Notes: generated by a model from the sequence alone, not told the origin. A DNA stretch of 20,158 nt from an uncultured Synergistales bacterium (GCA_905233335.1 CAJOED010000008.1:1-20158); one strand, 5' to 3'; counted from the stretch's first letter, positions 1-7,533 are shown. Numbers and translations are program-made.

Positions 1-14
1 CTTTCCCGTTGTGT

Positions 15-90
15 TCCACCATAGCGCAATCGGCAGCGCGGATGACTGTTAATCATTAGGTTCCAGGTTCGAGTCCTGGTGGTGGAGCCA
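15..90 (+). tRNA. tRNA-Asn (anticodon GUU), CCA encoded
   Basis: A full cloverleaf can be folded by eye. The 7-bp acceptor stem pairs 15-21 (TCCACCA) with 80-86 (TGGTGGA). The D stem is GCGC/GCGC at 24-27 and 36-39. The anticodon stem GATGA/TCATT encloses loop CTGTTAA, putting GTT at 48-50, which is tRNA position 34-36. The T stem is CCAGG/CCTGG with loop TTCGAGT. G87 is the discriminator and CCA (88-90) is encoded. A run of eight T (93-100) follows at once and may act as its transcription stop. The promoter must lie left of the window. Confidence 0.96.
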
Positions 91-129
91 AATTTTTTTT
101 ATCTTTACACTTTCACTGTTTCCCCGCAC

Positions 130-162
130 AAAAAAAACACCCCGCCCGTTAAAAGCGAGGTG
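130..162 (-). terminator. Rho-independent terminator of the flavin reductase gene
   Basis: Read on the minus strand, CACCTCGC (162-155) pairs with GCGGGGTG (145-138) through eight pairs including one U-G wobble, with a 9-nt loop. An uninterrupted run of eight U follows (137-130). It lies 16 bases past the stop codon of the reductase. The pairing is better on the minus strand, where the wobble replaces a C-A mismatch, so it serves the minus-strand gene rather than the tRNA. Confidence 0.85.
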
Positions 163-177
163 CAGAGAGAAAATCTC

Positions 178-2226
178 TTACTTGTTATTCGCCGCGTTCC
201 TTCCCGCAATCCTACCGAAAACTACGCCGTCAGTGAGTGCATTCCCGCCGACTCTGTTGCTCCCGTGAAGACCGCCGGTAACTTCTCCAGCCGCATAAAG
301 TCCCGGTATAGGCTGTCCGTCCGTGTTGATGACCTGCGCGCTTGTGTTGATGCGGAGTCCGCCCATAGTGTGATGCAGTGTCGGTGATAACGGCACACAG
401 TAGAACGGAGCTTTGCTGATGGGCAATTCGACCTCGTCTTTGTTGAAGTCCGTATCTTTTCCCGCCGCAACAAGTTCATTATAGCGTGCTACAGTGGCTT
501 TCAGTCCGTCGGGGTCAATACCTGCCTGTTTCGCGAGGTCCTCAAGAGTGTCCGCCTGATACAGATAGCGTTTTGATTTCAGGTTGTTGAGTTCGACTTC
601 AGGAAGAACTTTCACTCCCGCATAGAAGCCGCCTTCACTGTCGAATATCGAGAACATTATCTGCCCCGTCTGCGCTATCGTTGCGTTTGAGATGACATCA
701 CGCCGTCCGCTTTCCTCGACAAAACGTTTTCCCTCTTTGTTGACGTAAATAGAGTTCTTGATGACTCCCGCAAAATGACTCTGTAGTCCTCCCGTCATCG
801 GGTTTCCGTGCGGGTGAATCTGTACGTACTCAAGCCCGTATGTGTCAGCACCTGCCGCAACTCCCATAGTGATGCCGTCGCCCGTTGATGTCGGAGCGTT
901 CGAGGTCGGAAGCCCGCTCAAGCCGTTGTACTTCTTGACGAGTGCAGCACTTGCCGCGTAACCTCCTGTAGCGAGAATTACTGCATTGTTCGCGCTGAAT
1001 ATATACTGCTGTCCGTTCTTTGTGTCGAATGCCTCAACGCCGACTACTTTCCCGCTGTCATTCTTGATGAGCTTTTCGGCCTTGCAGTTCAGTATGACTT
1101 TTCCGCCGAGTTCAGCTACAGCCTTAGCGAGGGGTGCTACGAATCCATTGAACGCAATCTTGTCTTTCTCGTCCAGGCTTCTTGGCCACAAACCGCCGAT
1201 TGTCTGGTACACCATTTCTGTCCACTGTGTGCCGTGCTTTTCGAGCCAGTGCCGCGCGTCGAGAGCGTTACTCGCAAGAACAGCAACAAGTGCCGGGTCT
1301 GCTTTGTAGTCTCCTGCTTCAAGAGTGTTCATGAAGAATTTTTCTACGCTGTCCTCAACGCCGATTTTGCTCTGTCTTTCCGGGTCGGGAGCATTGAGAG
1401 TTCCTCCTGCACGGGCTGTATTACCGCCGATCATTTCGTTCTTTTCGAGGATTATTACTGTTGCGCCGTTTTCGAGGGCTTCTGTTGCCGCCGCAAATCC
1501 CGCTCCGCCAGCACCAACTATAATAACATCTGCTGTCATCTCTATGGGAGTGTCTGACTTTTTCGGGTAAGCTATCTCTCTTGCCTCAAGAACTGATAAC
1601 GTTATGCCGGACTGTTTGACGCAATCACGCACAGCAGAAAGGAATGCACCGCTCGTAACAGTTGCGCCGCTTATGGAGTCGCACGCAAGAGACTGGTTGT
1701 TCAGTATTTCGCCGGTGAGTATCTCAATCGCTGATATTCCGATGCCGGGGGATTCTACGTTCTGTGTTTCGAGGGAGGTGATTTTGTCTTCCGTGAATGT
1801 CATCGTTACCGTCAAAGGCCCGTTGTGCCCAGTAACTGTTGCTGTGTATGTTCCGGGCTTGAACGTCGTAACATCTTCTGCTGGTTTTGTGCCTGATGCC
1901 TGAGCTATGCAGTCCTTCACTGCCTCACGTATTGCGTTCGATGAGTACGTTGCGCCTGTGAAGCCGTCAACATCAGCCGTCTGTTTCGCGATAATGTCCG
2001 GGATAATTTTCTCGAATGCCTTATCGCCGAGTCCGGGAGTCTCGTCGTGCTGTACGACCTCTACAGCAGTAATCTTCTCCGCGTCGAATGTTACCTGAAC
2101 TTTTACGGGAACGTCCGCATTGTTGCCTTTTGCTGTTGCGGTGTAGACTCCGGGCGTATATGCCCATGCTGAAGCCGTAACGAGCAGAACAAAAAGAAGC
2201 GCAAAGAAACATGACCCCTTTTTCAT
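178..2226 (-). CDS. Secreted FAD-dependent reductase with two FMN-binding domains (fumarate reductase/flavocytochrome c family)
   Basis: 682 residues. Residues 1-22 form a Sec signal peptide with likely cleavage after AWA; there is no lipobox. Two FMN_bind domains follow (about 23-110 and 122-205). Each holds an ApbE-type flavinylation motif, DGFTGAT with Thr93 and DSISGAT with Thr189, so each probably carries covalent FMN. From about 230 on is an FAD_binding_2 reductase domain with the dinucleotide motif GAGGAGFAAA, an RRD that fits the catalytic Arg of this family, HHTMGG, and the C-terminal GSNRVGGNA signature. The expected role is reduction of an unsaturated carboxylate outside the membrane, with electrons passed through the flavins; there is no haem-binding CxxCH domain. 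The substrate cannot be named. The ORF is open 24 codons further upstream, but the ATG at 2226 has GGAGG 10 bases before it and starts the signal peptide. Monocistronic: its own promoter and terminator are visible. Confidence 0.9.
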   Translation of the reverse strand: MKKGSCFFALLFVLLVTASAWAYTPGVYTATAKGNNADVPVKVQVTFDAEKITAVEVVQHDETPGLGDKAFEKIIPDIIAKQTADVDGFTGATYSSNAIREAVKDCIAQASGTKPAEDVTTFKPGTYTATVTGHNGPLTVTMTFTEDKITSLETQNVESPGIGISAIEILTGEILNNQSLACDSISGATVTSGAFLSAVRDCVKQSGITLSVLEAREIAYPKKSDTPIEMTADVIIVGAGGAGFAAATEALENGATVIILEKNEMIGGNTARAGGTLNAPDPERQSKIGVEDSVEKFFMNTLEAGDYKADPALVAVLASNALDARHWLEKHGTQWTEMVYQTIGGLWPRSLDEKDKIAFNGFVAPLAKAVAELGGKVILNCKAEKLIKNDSGKVVGVEAFDTKNGQQYIFSANNAVILATGGYAASAALVKKYNGLSGLPTSNAPTSTGDGITMGVAAGADTYGLEYVQIHPHGNPMTGGLQSHFAGVIKNSIYVNKEGKRFVEESGRRDVISNATIAQTGQIMFSIFDSEGGFYAGVKVLPEVELNNLKSKRYLYQADTLEDLAKQAGIDPDGLKATVARYNELVAAGKDTDFNKDEVELPISKAPFYCVPLSPTLHHTMGGLRINTSAQVINTDGQPIPGLYAAGEVTGGLHGSNRVGGNALTDGVVFGRIAGRNAANNK

Positions 2227-2269
2227 TGTGATAATACCTCCTGATGTGTAATTTATTTGGGATAAGGTA

Positions 2270-2298
2270 AGAATATATTTTTTTTTCCCGCGCGTCAA
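2270..2298 (-). promoter_or_regulatory. Probable sigma-70 promoter of the flavin reductase gene
   Basis: On the minus strand TTGACG (2298-2293) stands 17 bases before TATTCT (2275-2270). TATATT with a 15-base spacer is an alternative -10. The spacer carries nine A in a row, a stiff tract. Transcription would start near 2263, leaving a leader of about 37 bases that includes the GGAGG site. Confidence 0.55.
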
Positions 2299-2377
2299 GT
2301 CATTTATGAGAGTTGATTTTATGACGGTTGCGCATTAATCTTCATGACATTTATTTTTTCGGAAGTGAGATAAAAGT

Positions 2378-3949
2378 ATGCTCATAAAAATTTTGCTTGT
2401 AGTTCTATTTTTCGGTTTGATGATTGGTATCGGGTTATACTGCCGCAGACATTCAACGGACGTTAGCGGTTTCGTTCTCGGCGGACGGTCTGTTGGTCCC
2501 TGGCTCACGGCGTTTGCGTACGGCACAAGCTACTTCTCTGCTGTCGTGTTCGTGGGATATGCGGGGCAGTTCGGGTGGCGTTACGGAATTGCGGCAACAT
2601 GGGCTGGACTCGGCAATGCGTTCATCGGGTCATTAATGGCATGGGCAGTTCTCGGTCGGCGTACACGAATAATGAGCCAGTACTTATCGAGCGCAACAAT
2701 GCCGGACTTTTTCGGAAAACGCTTCAACAGTGATGCTCTGAAGATTGCCGCGTCGTTGATATGCTTCATATTCCTGATACCCTATACAGCTTCACTCTAT
2801 AACGGACTGAGTCGCTTATTCGGTATGGCCTTCAGCGTGGATTACTCTGTGTGCGTTGTGTTCATGGCGGTCTTGACGGGGATATATGTAGTTGCGGGCG
2901 GCTATATGGCTACGGCAATCAATGACTTCATACAGGGAATAATAATGCTTGCGGGAATTGTTGCGGTAATCGTTGCTGTTCTGTCGAGCAAGGGCGGACT
3001 GTCGGCATCACTTGCGGGCATAGCGGAAATCTCCGACCCACACGCACTGACACCCCTCGCGAAATCCCCCGGAATATTCGCGTCATTTTTCGGCCCCGAC
3101 CCGGTGAATCTCTTGGGAGTCGTAATCCTCACGAGCTTGGGCACATGGGGACTTCCTCAAATGGTGCAGAAGTTCTACGCAATCAAGAACGAGAGCGACA
3201 TCACGAAAGGCACAGTAATATCTACACTGTTTGCGCTGGTAGTTGCGGGCGGGTGTTACTTCCTGGGCGGTTTCGGCAGGTTGTTCACGGCACAGCTTGA
3301 CCCGGCCGGGCTTGGTGTTCCTGCTGAAGGTTACGACTCTGTTATTCCCGTAATGCTCTCGAATTTGCCTGATATACTTCTAGGAGTTGTAGTAATTCTC
3401 GTTCTGTCGGCTTCAATGTCGACTCTATCATCACTGGTACTTGCTTCAAGTTCTACACTCACGCTTGACCTCCTGAAAGGCCACGTCATAAAGAACATGA
3501 ACGAAAAGAAACAGCTATCGACGATGAGAATATTGATAGTAGTCTTCATAATAATATCTGTCATTCTTGCGCTGATACAGTACAAGTCAAACGTAACATT
3601 CATAGCACAGTTAATGGGAGTGTCATGGGGAGCACTTGCTGGAGCGTTTCTTGCGCCGTTCATGTACAGTCTTTACTGGCGTGGAGTAACTAAATTATCG
3701 TGCTGGGTGAATTTTCTGTTTTCGAGCGTCGTCATGATAGCGAATATCTTTGTGCGGCCGGAATTCCCTGAACTTTTGCGTTCACCGATTAATGCGGGTG
3801 CGTTCTGTATGCTTGCTGGTTTTGTGATTGTGCCCGTCGTGAGCATGATTACCCCGAAACCCGACAAGAAATTTCTTGATGATGCGTTCTCGTGCTACAC
3901 AAGGACAGTAACAGTGAGGCAGTCCAAGGCACTCGGTGATATTGATTGA
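2378..3949 (+). CDS. Sodium:solute symporter family (SSSF) permease
   Basis: 523 residues, almost entirely hydrophobic, with about 13 membrane segments, the normal size for the SSSF/PutP-PanF family. The amino end shows the family pattern: a first helix, a short polar stretch ending DVSGFVLGGRSVGPW, then a glycine- and serine-rich helix (TAFAYGTSYFSAVVFVGYAG). The mid-region helix with SASMSTLSSLVLASSS (about 345-360) matches the conserved TM8 serine-rich sodium-site region of the family. It should take up a small organic acid, amino acid or similar solute with Na+; the substrate cannot be read from sequence. Start ATG at 2378 has a modest GGAAGTGAG upstream. Its stop overlaps the TTG start of the amidohydrolase gene, so the two are probably one unit and the solute may be that enzyme's substrate. 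It diverges from the flavin reductase gene. Confidence 0.88.
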   Translation: MLIKILLVVLFFGLMIGIGLYCRRHSTDVSGFVLGGRSVGPWLTAFAYGTSYFSAVVFVGYAGQFGWRYGIAATWAGLGNAFIGSLMAWAVLGRRTRIMSQYLSSATMPDFFGKRFNSDALKIAASLICFIFLIPYTASLYNGLSRLFGMAFSVDYSVCVVFMAVLTGIYVVAGGYMATAINDFIQGIIMLAGIVAVIVAVLSSKGGLSASLAGIAEISDPHALTPLAKSPGIFASFFGPDPVNLLGVVILTSLGTWGLPQMVQKFYAIKNESDITKGTVISTLFALVVAGGCYFLGGFGRLFTAQLDPAGLGVPAEGYDSVIPVMLSNLPDILLGVVVILVLSASMSTLSSLVLASSSTLTLDLLKGHVIKNMNEKKQLSTMRILIVVFIIISVILALIQYKSNVTFIAQLMGVSWGALAGAFLAPFMYSLYWRGVTKLSCWVNFLFSSVVMIANIFVRPEFPELLRSPINAGAFCMLAGFVIVPVVSMITPKPDKKFLDDAFSCYTRTVTVRQSKALGDID

Positions 3950-4827
3950 GCGTGATATTCACGGGGGAAATTGCGGTTTCTGCTCATGAGCGAATGTCGG
4001 ACACAAGCTCTGCTATGATGGTGATAGATTTCCACGTTCACACATTCCCGGAGAAAATTGCGGCTCGTGCTCTAGAGACACTTTCAGCCAAAAGCCGCAC
4101 ATCTCCCTATACAGACGGCACACTTTCCGGGCTTCTTCACTCAATGGGAGAAGCTCGCATATCGTACGCAGTCTTACAGCCCGTAGCAACGAAACCCGAA
4201 CAGGTTACGCGCATCAACGACAACGCAATAGCTCTTAACGGGACGGACAAAATATTTTCGTTCGGAGCAGTGCACCCGGACTTTTGCGGCGTGGAAGGCG
4301 AATTGTCGAGGCTGGCTCGTGCTGGCATTCGGGGCGTGAAGATTCACCCGGTCTATCAGGGCGTGAACATCGACGACGAACGCTACGTGAAAATTCTTGC
4401 GTGTGCTGGTGAACTTGGCCTGTATGTGATGATACACGCGGGCTACGACATCGGCTTTCCGGGAAATGACGCGGCTCTCCCCGTGAGAATTTTGCGTGCT
4501 ATGAGTGAGGCGGGAAATTTCCGGGTCATTCTTGCGCACATGGGCGGGTGGAAGTGCTGGCGTGAGGCTCGTGAACTTTTCGCGGGGCGTGAGGGCTTGT
4601 ACGTCGACACAGCGTTTTCGTCGGGGAATGTTGCGGAGGGTCTGCTTGACGGTGAAGAGTTCGTGAAGATGATTCATGCGTTCGGGGCTGAACACGTGCT
4701 TTTCGGGACGGACTCGCCTTGGGCATCACAGTCGGAATGTGTGAAGGAGTTTGCGTCTCTGCCGCTGAATGATGACGAGAAGAAATTAATCCTCTTTGGG
4801 AACGCCCGAAAAATTCTTGTGATATAA
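3946..4827 (+). CDS. Metal-dependent amidohydrolase (Amidohydro_2, TIM-barrel)
   Basis: 293 residues from the TTG at 3946, which overlaps the symporter stop as TTGA. ATG at 3994, 4015 or 4018 are alternatives; family members usually begin close to the IDFHVH motif, so the first 24 residues are doubtful, and no good ribosome site is seen before any candidate. Seen: the metal-binding HxH (IDFHVH, His30 and His32), GVKIHP, IHAG, the strand-end histidine in ILAHMGG, and the catalytic Asp in FGTDSPW near the end. This order is that of the Amidohydro_2 family (PF04909), which covers decarboxylases and C-N or C-C hydrolases of small ring or carboxylate compounds. Co-transcription with a Na+ symporter suggests uptake and breakdown of the same compound. 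The exact reaction is unknown. Confidence 0.85.
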   Translation: MSVIFTGEIAVSAHERMSDTSSAMMVIDFHVHTFPEKIAARALETLSAKSRTSPYTDGTLSGLLHSMGEARISYAVLQPVATKPEQVTRINDNAIALNGTDKIFSFGAVHPDFCGVEGELSRLARAGIRGVKIHPVYQGVNIDDERYVKILACAGELGLYVMIHAGYDIGFPGNDAALPVRILRAMSEAGNFRVILAHMGGWKCWREARELFAGREGLYVDTAFSSGNVAEGLLDGEEFVKMIHAFGAEHVLFGTDSPWASQSECVKEFASLPLNDDEKKLILFGNARKILVI

Positions 4828-4828
4828 T
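4820..4828 (+). promoter_or_regulatory. Extended -10 promoter inside the end of the amidohydrolase gene
   Basis: TGATATAAT is a perfect extended -10 (TGnTATAAT) that contains the amidohydrolase stop codon (TAA 4825-4827). No good -35 is present, which extended -10 promoters tolerate. Start of transcription would fall near 4835, giving a leader of about 58 bases for the gene at 4893 that contains the hairpin at 4854-4883. Confidence 0.55.
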
Positions 4829-4853
4829 ACGCGCTCGTTAGCTAATGATAGTG

Positions 4854-4883
4854 TTTCCTGCTTCCGATAATTACAGCAGGAGG
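4854..4883 (+). promoter_or_regulatory. Leader hairpin covering the ribosome-binding site
   Basis: CCTGCT (4857-4862) pairs with AGCAGG (4875-4880) around a 12-base loop. The stem can extend by T4856-A4881 and two T-G wobbles (4855-4882, 4854-4883). The right arm contains most of the AGGAGGG ribosome site (4878-4884) for the ATG at 4893, so folding would hide that site. Whether it regulates translation is inference. Confidence 0.5.
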
Positions 4884-4892
4884 GATAGAGAA

Positions 4893-5417
4893 ATGAACAC
4901 AGAAATTTACGAGATAATGAATACGAGCTACGAGGTGTATTTGAATATGGATATTTATACGTCATCAGAAGTAATCACATCAGAAAACGACAAAGGATGC
5001 GAAATTGACAGTTTTACGAACTCTGCAGGCTGGACAATGGGAATATATGAGGATATGACATCAACGATAGAAGACCCAAGAATAATAGTGAGAGTTGATG
5101 ATAAATATCACAGAGTTCATGTAAATCATGTGAATATTTCTGACGCGGCGTATTTCGAGATGAAAGCGTTGATGCACTTCATGATTGCGGACAAATGGGA
5201 AGCTGTTTTCACGCTGAACTGTGCGACGGACGGAATGACATTACAGCCATACGACAGAATGAACTTCCACGAAATTTTCTCGCGGGCTGTTGAGAGGATG
5301 ACAAGTGAGATTGCCGCTAAGAGGATCCCTGACGAGAACTTACAGCTAATACGTGATACAATATCGTTCTTGAGGAGAAGTGCAGCGAGAGAGCCGCATA
5401 ACATAGAGCACACATAA
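4893..5417 (+). CDS. Hypothetical protein, 174 residues
   Basis: I do not recognise a family. The protein is soluble, with no signal peptide or membrane segment. It is acidic and rich in Met, Ile and Glu in its first half, and basic toward the end (a SFLRRSAAR stretch near the C-terminus). The middle reads like alternating beta strands (RIIVRVDDKYHRVHVNHVN) and the last 60 residues like two or three helices. The ORF is open 16 codons further upstream, but ATG 4893 has AGGAGGG at 4878-4884 and is chosen. Codons ATA and AGA are more frequent here than in the neighbours and GC is lower, which could mean acquired DNA. It is flanked by its own extended -10 promoter, a leader hairpin and a strong terminator, so it is probably a single-gene unit. 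Confidence 0.75.
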   Translation: MNTEIYEIMNTSYEVYLNMDIYTSSEVITSENDKGCEIDSFTNSAGWTMGIYEDMTSTIEDPRIIVRVDDKYHRVHVNHVNISDAAYFEMKALMHFMIADKWEAVFTLNCATDGMTLQPYDRMNFHEIFSRAVERMTSEIAAKRIPDENLQLIRDTISFLRRSAAREPHNIEHT

Positions 5418-5418
5418 A

Positions 5419-5459
5419 GAGGTTGCCGGAAATCACAGACCGACAGCCTCATTTTTTTG
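5419..5459 (+). terminator. Rho-independent terminator
   Basis: GAGGTTGCCGG (5419-5429) pairs with CCGACAGCCTC (5440-5450), 10 of 11 positions with one G-U pair and one mismatch, followed by seven T (5452-5458). It begins two bases after the stop of the hypothetical gene. It shares the string GACAGCCTCATTTTTT with the terminator at 6576-6612. Confidence 0.88.
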
Positions 5460-5469
5460 TCCCTTGTTG

Positions 5470-5475
5470 TATAAT
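5470..5475 (+). promoter_or_regulatory. Possible -10 box for the glycosyltransferase gene
   Basis: A perfect TATAAT lies 36 bases before the ATG at 5512 and just after the preceding terminator, where a promoter is needed. No acceptable -35 sequence stands 16-18 bases upstream, so this is only a partial match. Confidence 0.35.
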
Positions 5476-5511
5476 TGCAGAAAAAATACTGTGAAAGGAG
5501 CTTGACAAATT

Positions 5512-6567
5512 ATGAATCGCCTCCATAATGGTATCAGGTATCAGGGGAATTATTATACTTCTAGTCCGTTAAAAAATTCTTTACGAGCATTTCTATCTTC
5601 CATTCTAAGAAAAACAAAACGCCTTGTGAAGCGTACACTCGGCATATTGATGAGGCCATTCGAGAAGGATCCCATCATAATCATGTGGATAGACGGCGGC
5701 TTCTGCAGTCAGATTTTCAGGTACCTCAAAGGCCGGTGGTTTGCTGTCAGGGGCTTCAATGTGAAATACGACATAAGCTGGTACGACAATAACCCCGTAG
5801 ACTGTCTGCACACGGAACACAGAGATTTTTTGCTGCTGAAATGTTTTCCCGATGTTGATTTTGAGGTAGCATCACACGACGAACTGCAGAGATACCGACG
5901 GCTATACAGCACGAATATTCACAACACCGCGAAAAAATATCACGGTCATTACGAGGAACTCAAAGCCCCGCTATATAATTACTGGTATGACCTCGATGAC
6001 ATAATCGCTACAGAAAAAGAATTTCGGGAACTCGCGAAATATCTTCACTGGGAGAAACTTCATGACATTCTCGGCACTGAAGCACGGAAAATAGAGCAGT
6101 CTATCATCCGGGATAAACAGAGCGGCTTGAAGGTTATCGGTCTTCATGTCCGGCGCGGTGATATGGCAGTGAAAAAATTTGCTCACGGCGGAAAAGTATT
6201 AACCTCGAAATATTATGAACATGTTCTGAATATGGCCGTTGACGAAAATTCAGTCGTGTATATTTTCTCGAACGGTTATGATTTCGTTGCAAGTGATGTC
6301 GTGCCTTACGTGAAATGCAGATACATTCTTGCGGACAAAACCAGCGAGGTCTATGAAGATATTTATCTCTGCAGTCTGTGCAACGTACAAATAGCCGGGC
6401 AGGGAGGTCTCGCAAATATGGCATATTCTTTCAACGCTAACGATGACAGGAAATTAATCCGTCCTTTTCTCAGAGAGAATGATGAAGAACGACTACCAAG
6501 ATATTACGCGGGGAGTTCCGGGACAGTGGAATTTGTGCGCTTGACTGAAGACATGTACGAACACTGA
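5512..6567 (+). CDS. Glycosyltransferase, family 11-like (alpha-1,2-fucosyltransferase type)
   Basis: 351 residues. The best sign is IGLHVRRGDM (about residues 206-215), matching the HxRRGD donor-binding motif of GT11 and related fucosyltransferases. Further on, VYIFSNGYDF fits the conserved FS-D strand, and IAGQGGLANMAYSF stands where the family has a serine-rich NSSFS-type motif. The amino-terminal family motif GGLGNQ(L/M)FQY is changed to GGFCSQIFRY, and about 50 basic residues precede it, so this is a divergent member or a neighbouring family such as GT74. The expected role is transfer of fucose or a related sugar to a surface glycan. It stands alone, between terminators at 5419 and 6576, not in a glycan cluster. 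ATG 5512 is supported by AAAGGAG at 5494-5500. GC is lower than in the operons around it. Confidence 0.75.
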   Translation: MNRLHNGIRYQGNYYTSSPLKNSLRAFLSSILRKTKRLVKRTLGILMRPFEKDPIIIMWIDGGFCSQIFRYLKGRWFAVRGFNVKYDISWYDNNPVDCLHTEHRDFLLLKCFPDVDFEVASHDELQRYRRLYSTNIHNTAKKYHGHYEELKAPLYNYWYDLDDIIATEKEFRELAKYLHWEKLHDILGTEARKIEQSIIRDKQSGLKVIGLHVRRGDMAVKKFAHGGKVLTSKYYEHVLNMAVDENSVVYIFSNGYDFVASDVVPYVKCRYILADKTSEVYEDIYLCSLCNVQIAGQGGLANMAYSFNANDDRKLIRPFLRENDEERLPRYYAGSSGTVEFVRLTEDMYEH

Positions 6568-6575
6568 CACAAAAA

Positions 6576-6612
6576 GCTGTCGTCCCTTCATGAGATGACA
6601 GCCTCATTTTTT
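6576..6612. terminator. Bidirectional terminator between convergent genes
   Basis: GCTGTCGTC (6576-6584) pairs with GATGACAGC (6594-6602) over nine positions with one G-U. On the plus strand CTC-A-TTTTTT follows (T run 6607-6612). On the minus strand the same stem is followed by five U (6575-6571). It therefore can end both the glycosyltransferase transcript and the long iorA-to-ACT operon, which converge here. Confidence 0.82.
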
Positions 6613-6618
6613 CCCACG

Positions 6619-7053
6619 CTACAAGTTCGGAATATCACCCTGACCCAAAATTCTTATGCCCGCCTTGTTCAGAGCATCAATTGCCGCCTCGTTGCTGTTC
6701 ACCTTCCATATCATGCACACGTTACTTACTGACTTGCTGCCCATAATCGCATACATGTATTCGATATTCACTCCGGCATTTTTCAGAACATCAAGTATAT
6801 ATCCGAATGCTCTCGGCGTGTTCGGGATCTCCGTCGCAAGAACGTCCGTGAAGTACGCCTTGAAGCCCGCCTCCTTCAGAATGTTCACCGTCCATAGCGC
6901 ATTGTCGACAATCAGGCGTACCATGCTGAACTCGCTGGTGTCAACAACTGTCAATGCCCTGATGTATGTATCGTGTTCGTCAAGCACATTTATCATTTCG
7001 GCAACACAGCCGGGCTTGTTGTCGAGGAATACAGAAATTTGTTTTACGTTCAT
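6619..7053 (-). CDS. Double ACT-domain protein (third of three tandem copies)
   Basis: 144 residues holding two ACT domains (about 1-68 and 70-140). It opens MNVKQISVFLDNKPG, the typical ACT strand-turn with the ligand-loop Pro-Gly; the second domain contains the AGVNIEYMYAI element. Such stand-alone ACT proteins bind amino acids or similar ligands as small sensors. It is the last gene of the iorA operon, 29 bases after its paralogue, and its stop lies close to the shared terminator. The ribosome site is weak (GGACAG). Its leader and first codons match the second copy's almost base for base, showing tandem duplication. It lacks a catalytic domain, so any effect must go through a partner or RNA. 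Confidence 0.87.
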   Translation of the reverse strand: MNVKQISVFLDNKPGCVAEMINVLDEHDTYIRALTVVDTSEFSMVRLIVDNALWTVNILKEAGFKAYFTDVLATEIPNTPRAFGYILDVLKNAGVNIEYMYAIMGSKSVSNVCMIWKVNSNEAAIDALNKAGIRILGQGDIPNL

Positions 7054-7082
7054 TGTTATCTGTCCATATCGTATATTATTTT

Positions 7083-7511
7083 TTACAGCACATATAGTTC
7101 TTCCTGCGTGATGACCTTTATGCCGTTGTCCTTGAGAACACCTGATGCCTTCTTTACGTCGTCCACCTCAAAAACTAATACCCCTGAAATATTTTTGTCC
7201 GTCATTGAGTATATGTGTTCGATGTTGATACCCGCATCATTCATAGCTTCAAGTACACGGCTCAATCCTCCTGCTACGTTCGCAATGTTGATCACGAGGA
7301 CTTCACTGAAAGCAGCATTATACCCGGAATTTTTCAGTATTGAGGAAGCCCATAGAACATTATCTATTATGAGCCGCAATGTTGTAATGTTCCCGCTCTC
7401 CATAACTGTAAATGCCCGTATGTGTATGTCATTTTCGGCCAAAGTCTCGACAACTTCATAGAGGCTCCCCGGCCTGTTCTCGATAAAGATAGAAATTTGC
7501 TTTACGTTCAC
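7083..7511 (-). CDS. Double ACT-domain protein (second of three tandem copies)
   Basis: 142 residues with the same two-domain plan as its neighbours: MNVKQISIFIENRPGSL at the start, and GGLSRVL with AGINIEHIYSM in the second domain. Start codon is GTG at 7511, with GAGGA about 10 bases before it. The second half has diverged most among the copies (SMTDKNISGVLVFEV), so it may recognise another ligand. It follows the first copy after 67 bases that contain an intercistronic hairpin (7534-7560). Confidence 0.87.
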   Translation of the reverse strand: MNVKQISIFIENRPGSLYEVVETLAENDIHIRAFTVMESGNITTLRLIIDNVLWASSILKNSGYNAAFSEVLVINIANVAGGLSRVLEAMNDAGINIEHIYSMTDKNISGVLVFEVDDVKKASGVLKDNGIKVITQEELYVL

Positions 7512-7533
7512 TGTTATTTGTCCTCATAATGAA

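Noticed and set aside
15..180. tRNA-Asn gene as an attachment site for an integrated element
   Set aside because: No integrase is present and I find no second copy of the tRNA 3' end in the window.
164..180. Small inverted repeat AGAGA-AAA-TCTCT by the reductase stop codon
   Set aside because: Short and AT-rich with a 3-base loop; the stronger hairpin at 138-162 with its U run explains termination.
79..387. A 102-codon plus-strand ORF overlapping the end of the flavin reductase gene
   Set aside because: It runs antisense to conserved reductase sequence, crosses the terminator and has no ribosome site or family resemblance.
2313..2341. TTGATT with TAATCT at 17 bases as promoter of the symporter gene
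   Set aside because: The -10 matches only three of six bases; too weak to list, though a promoter must exist in this gap.
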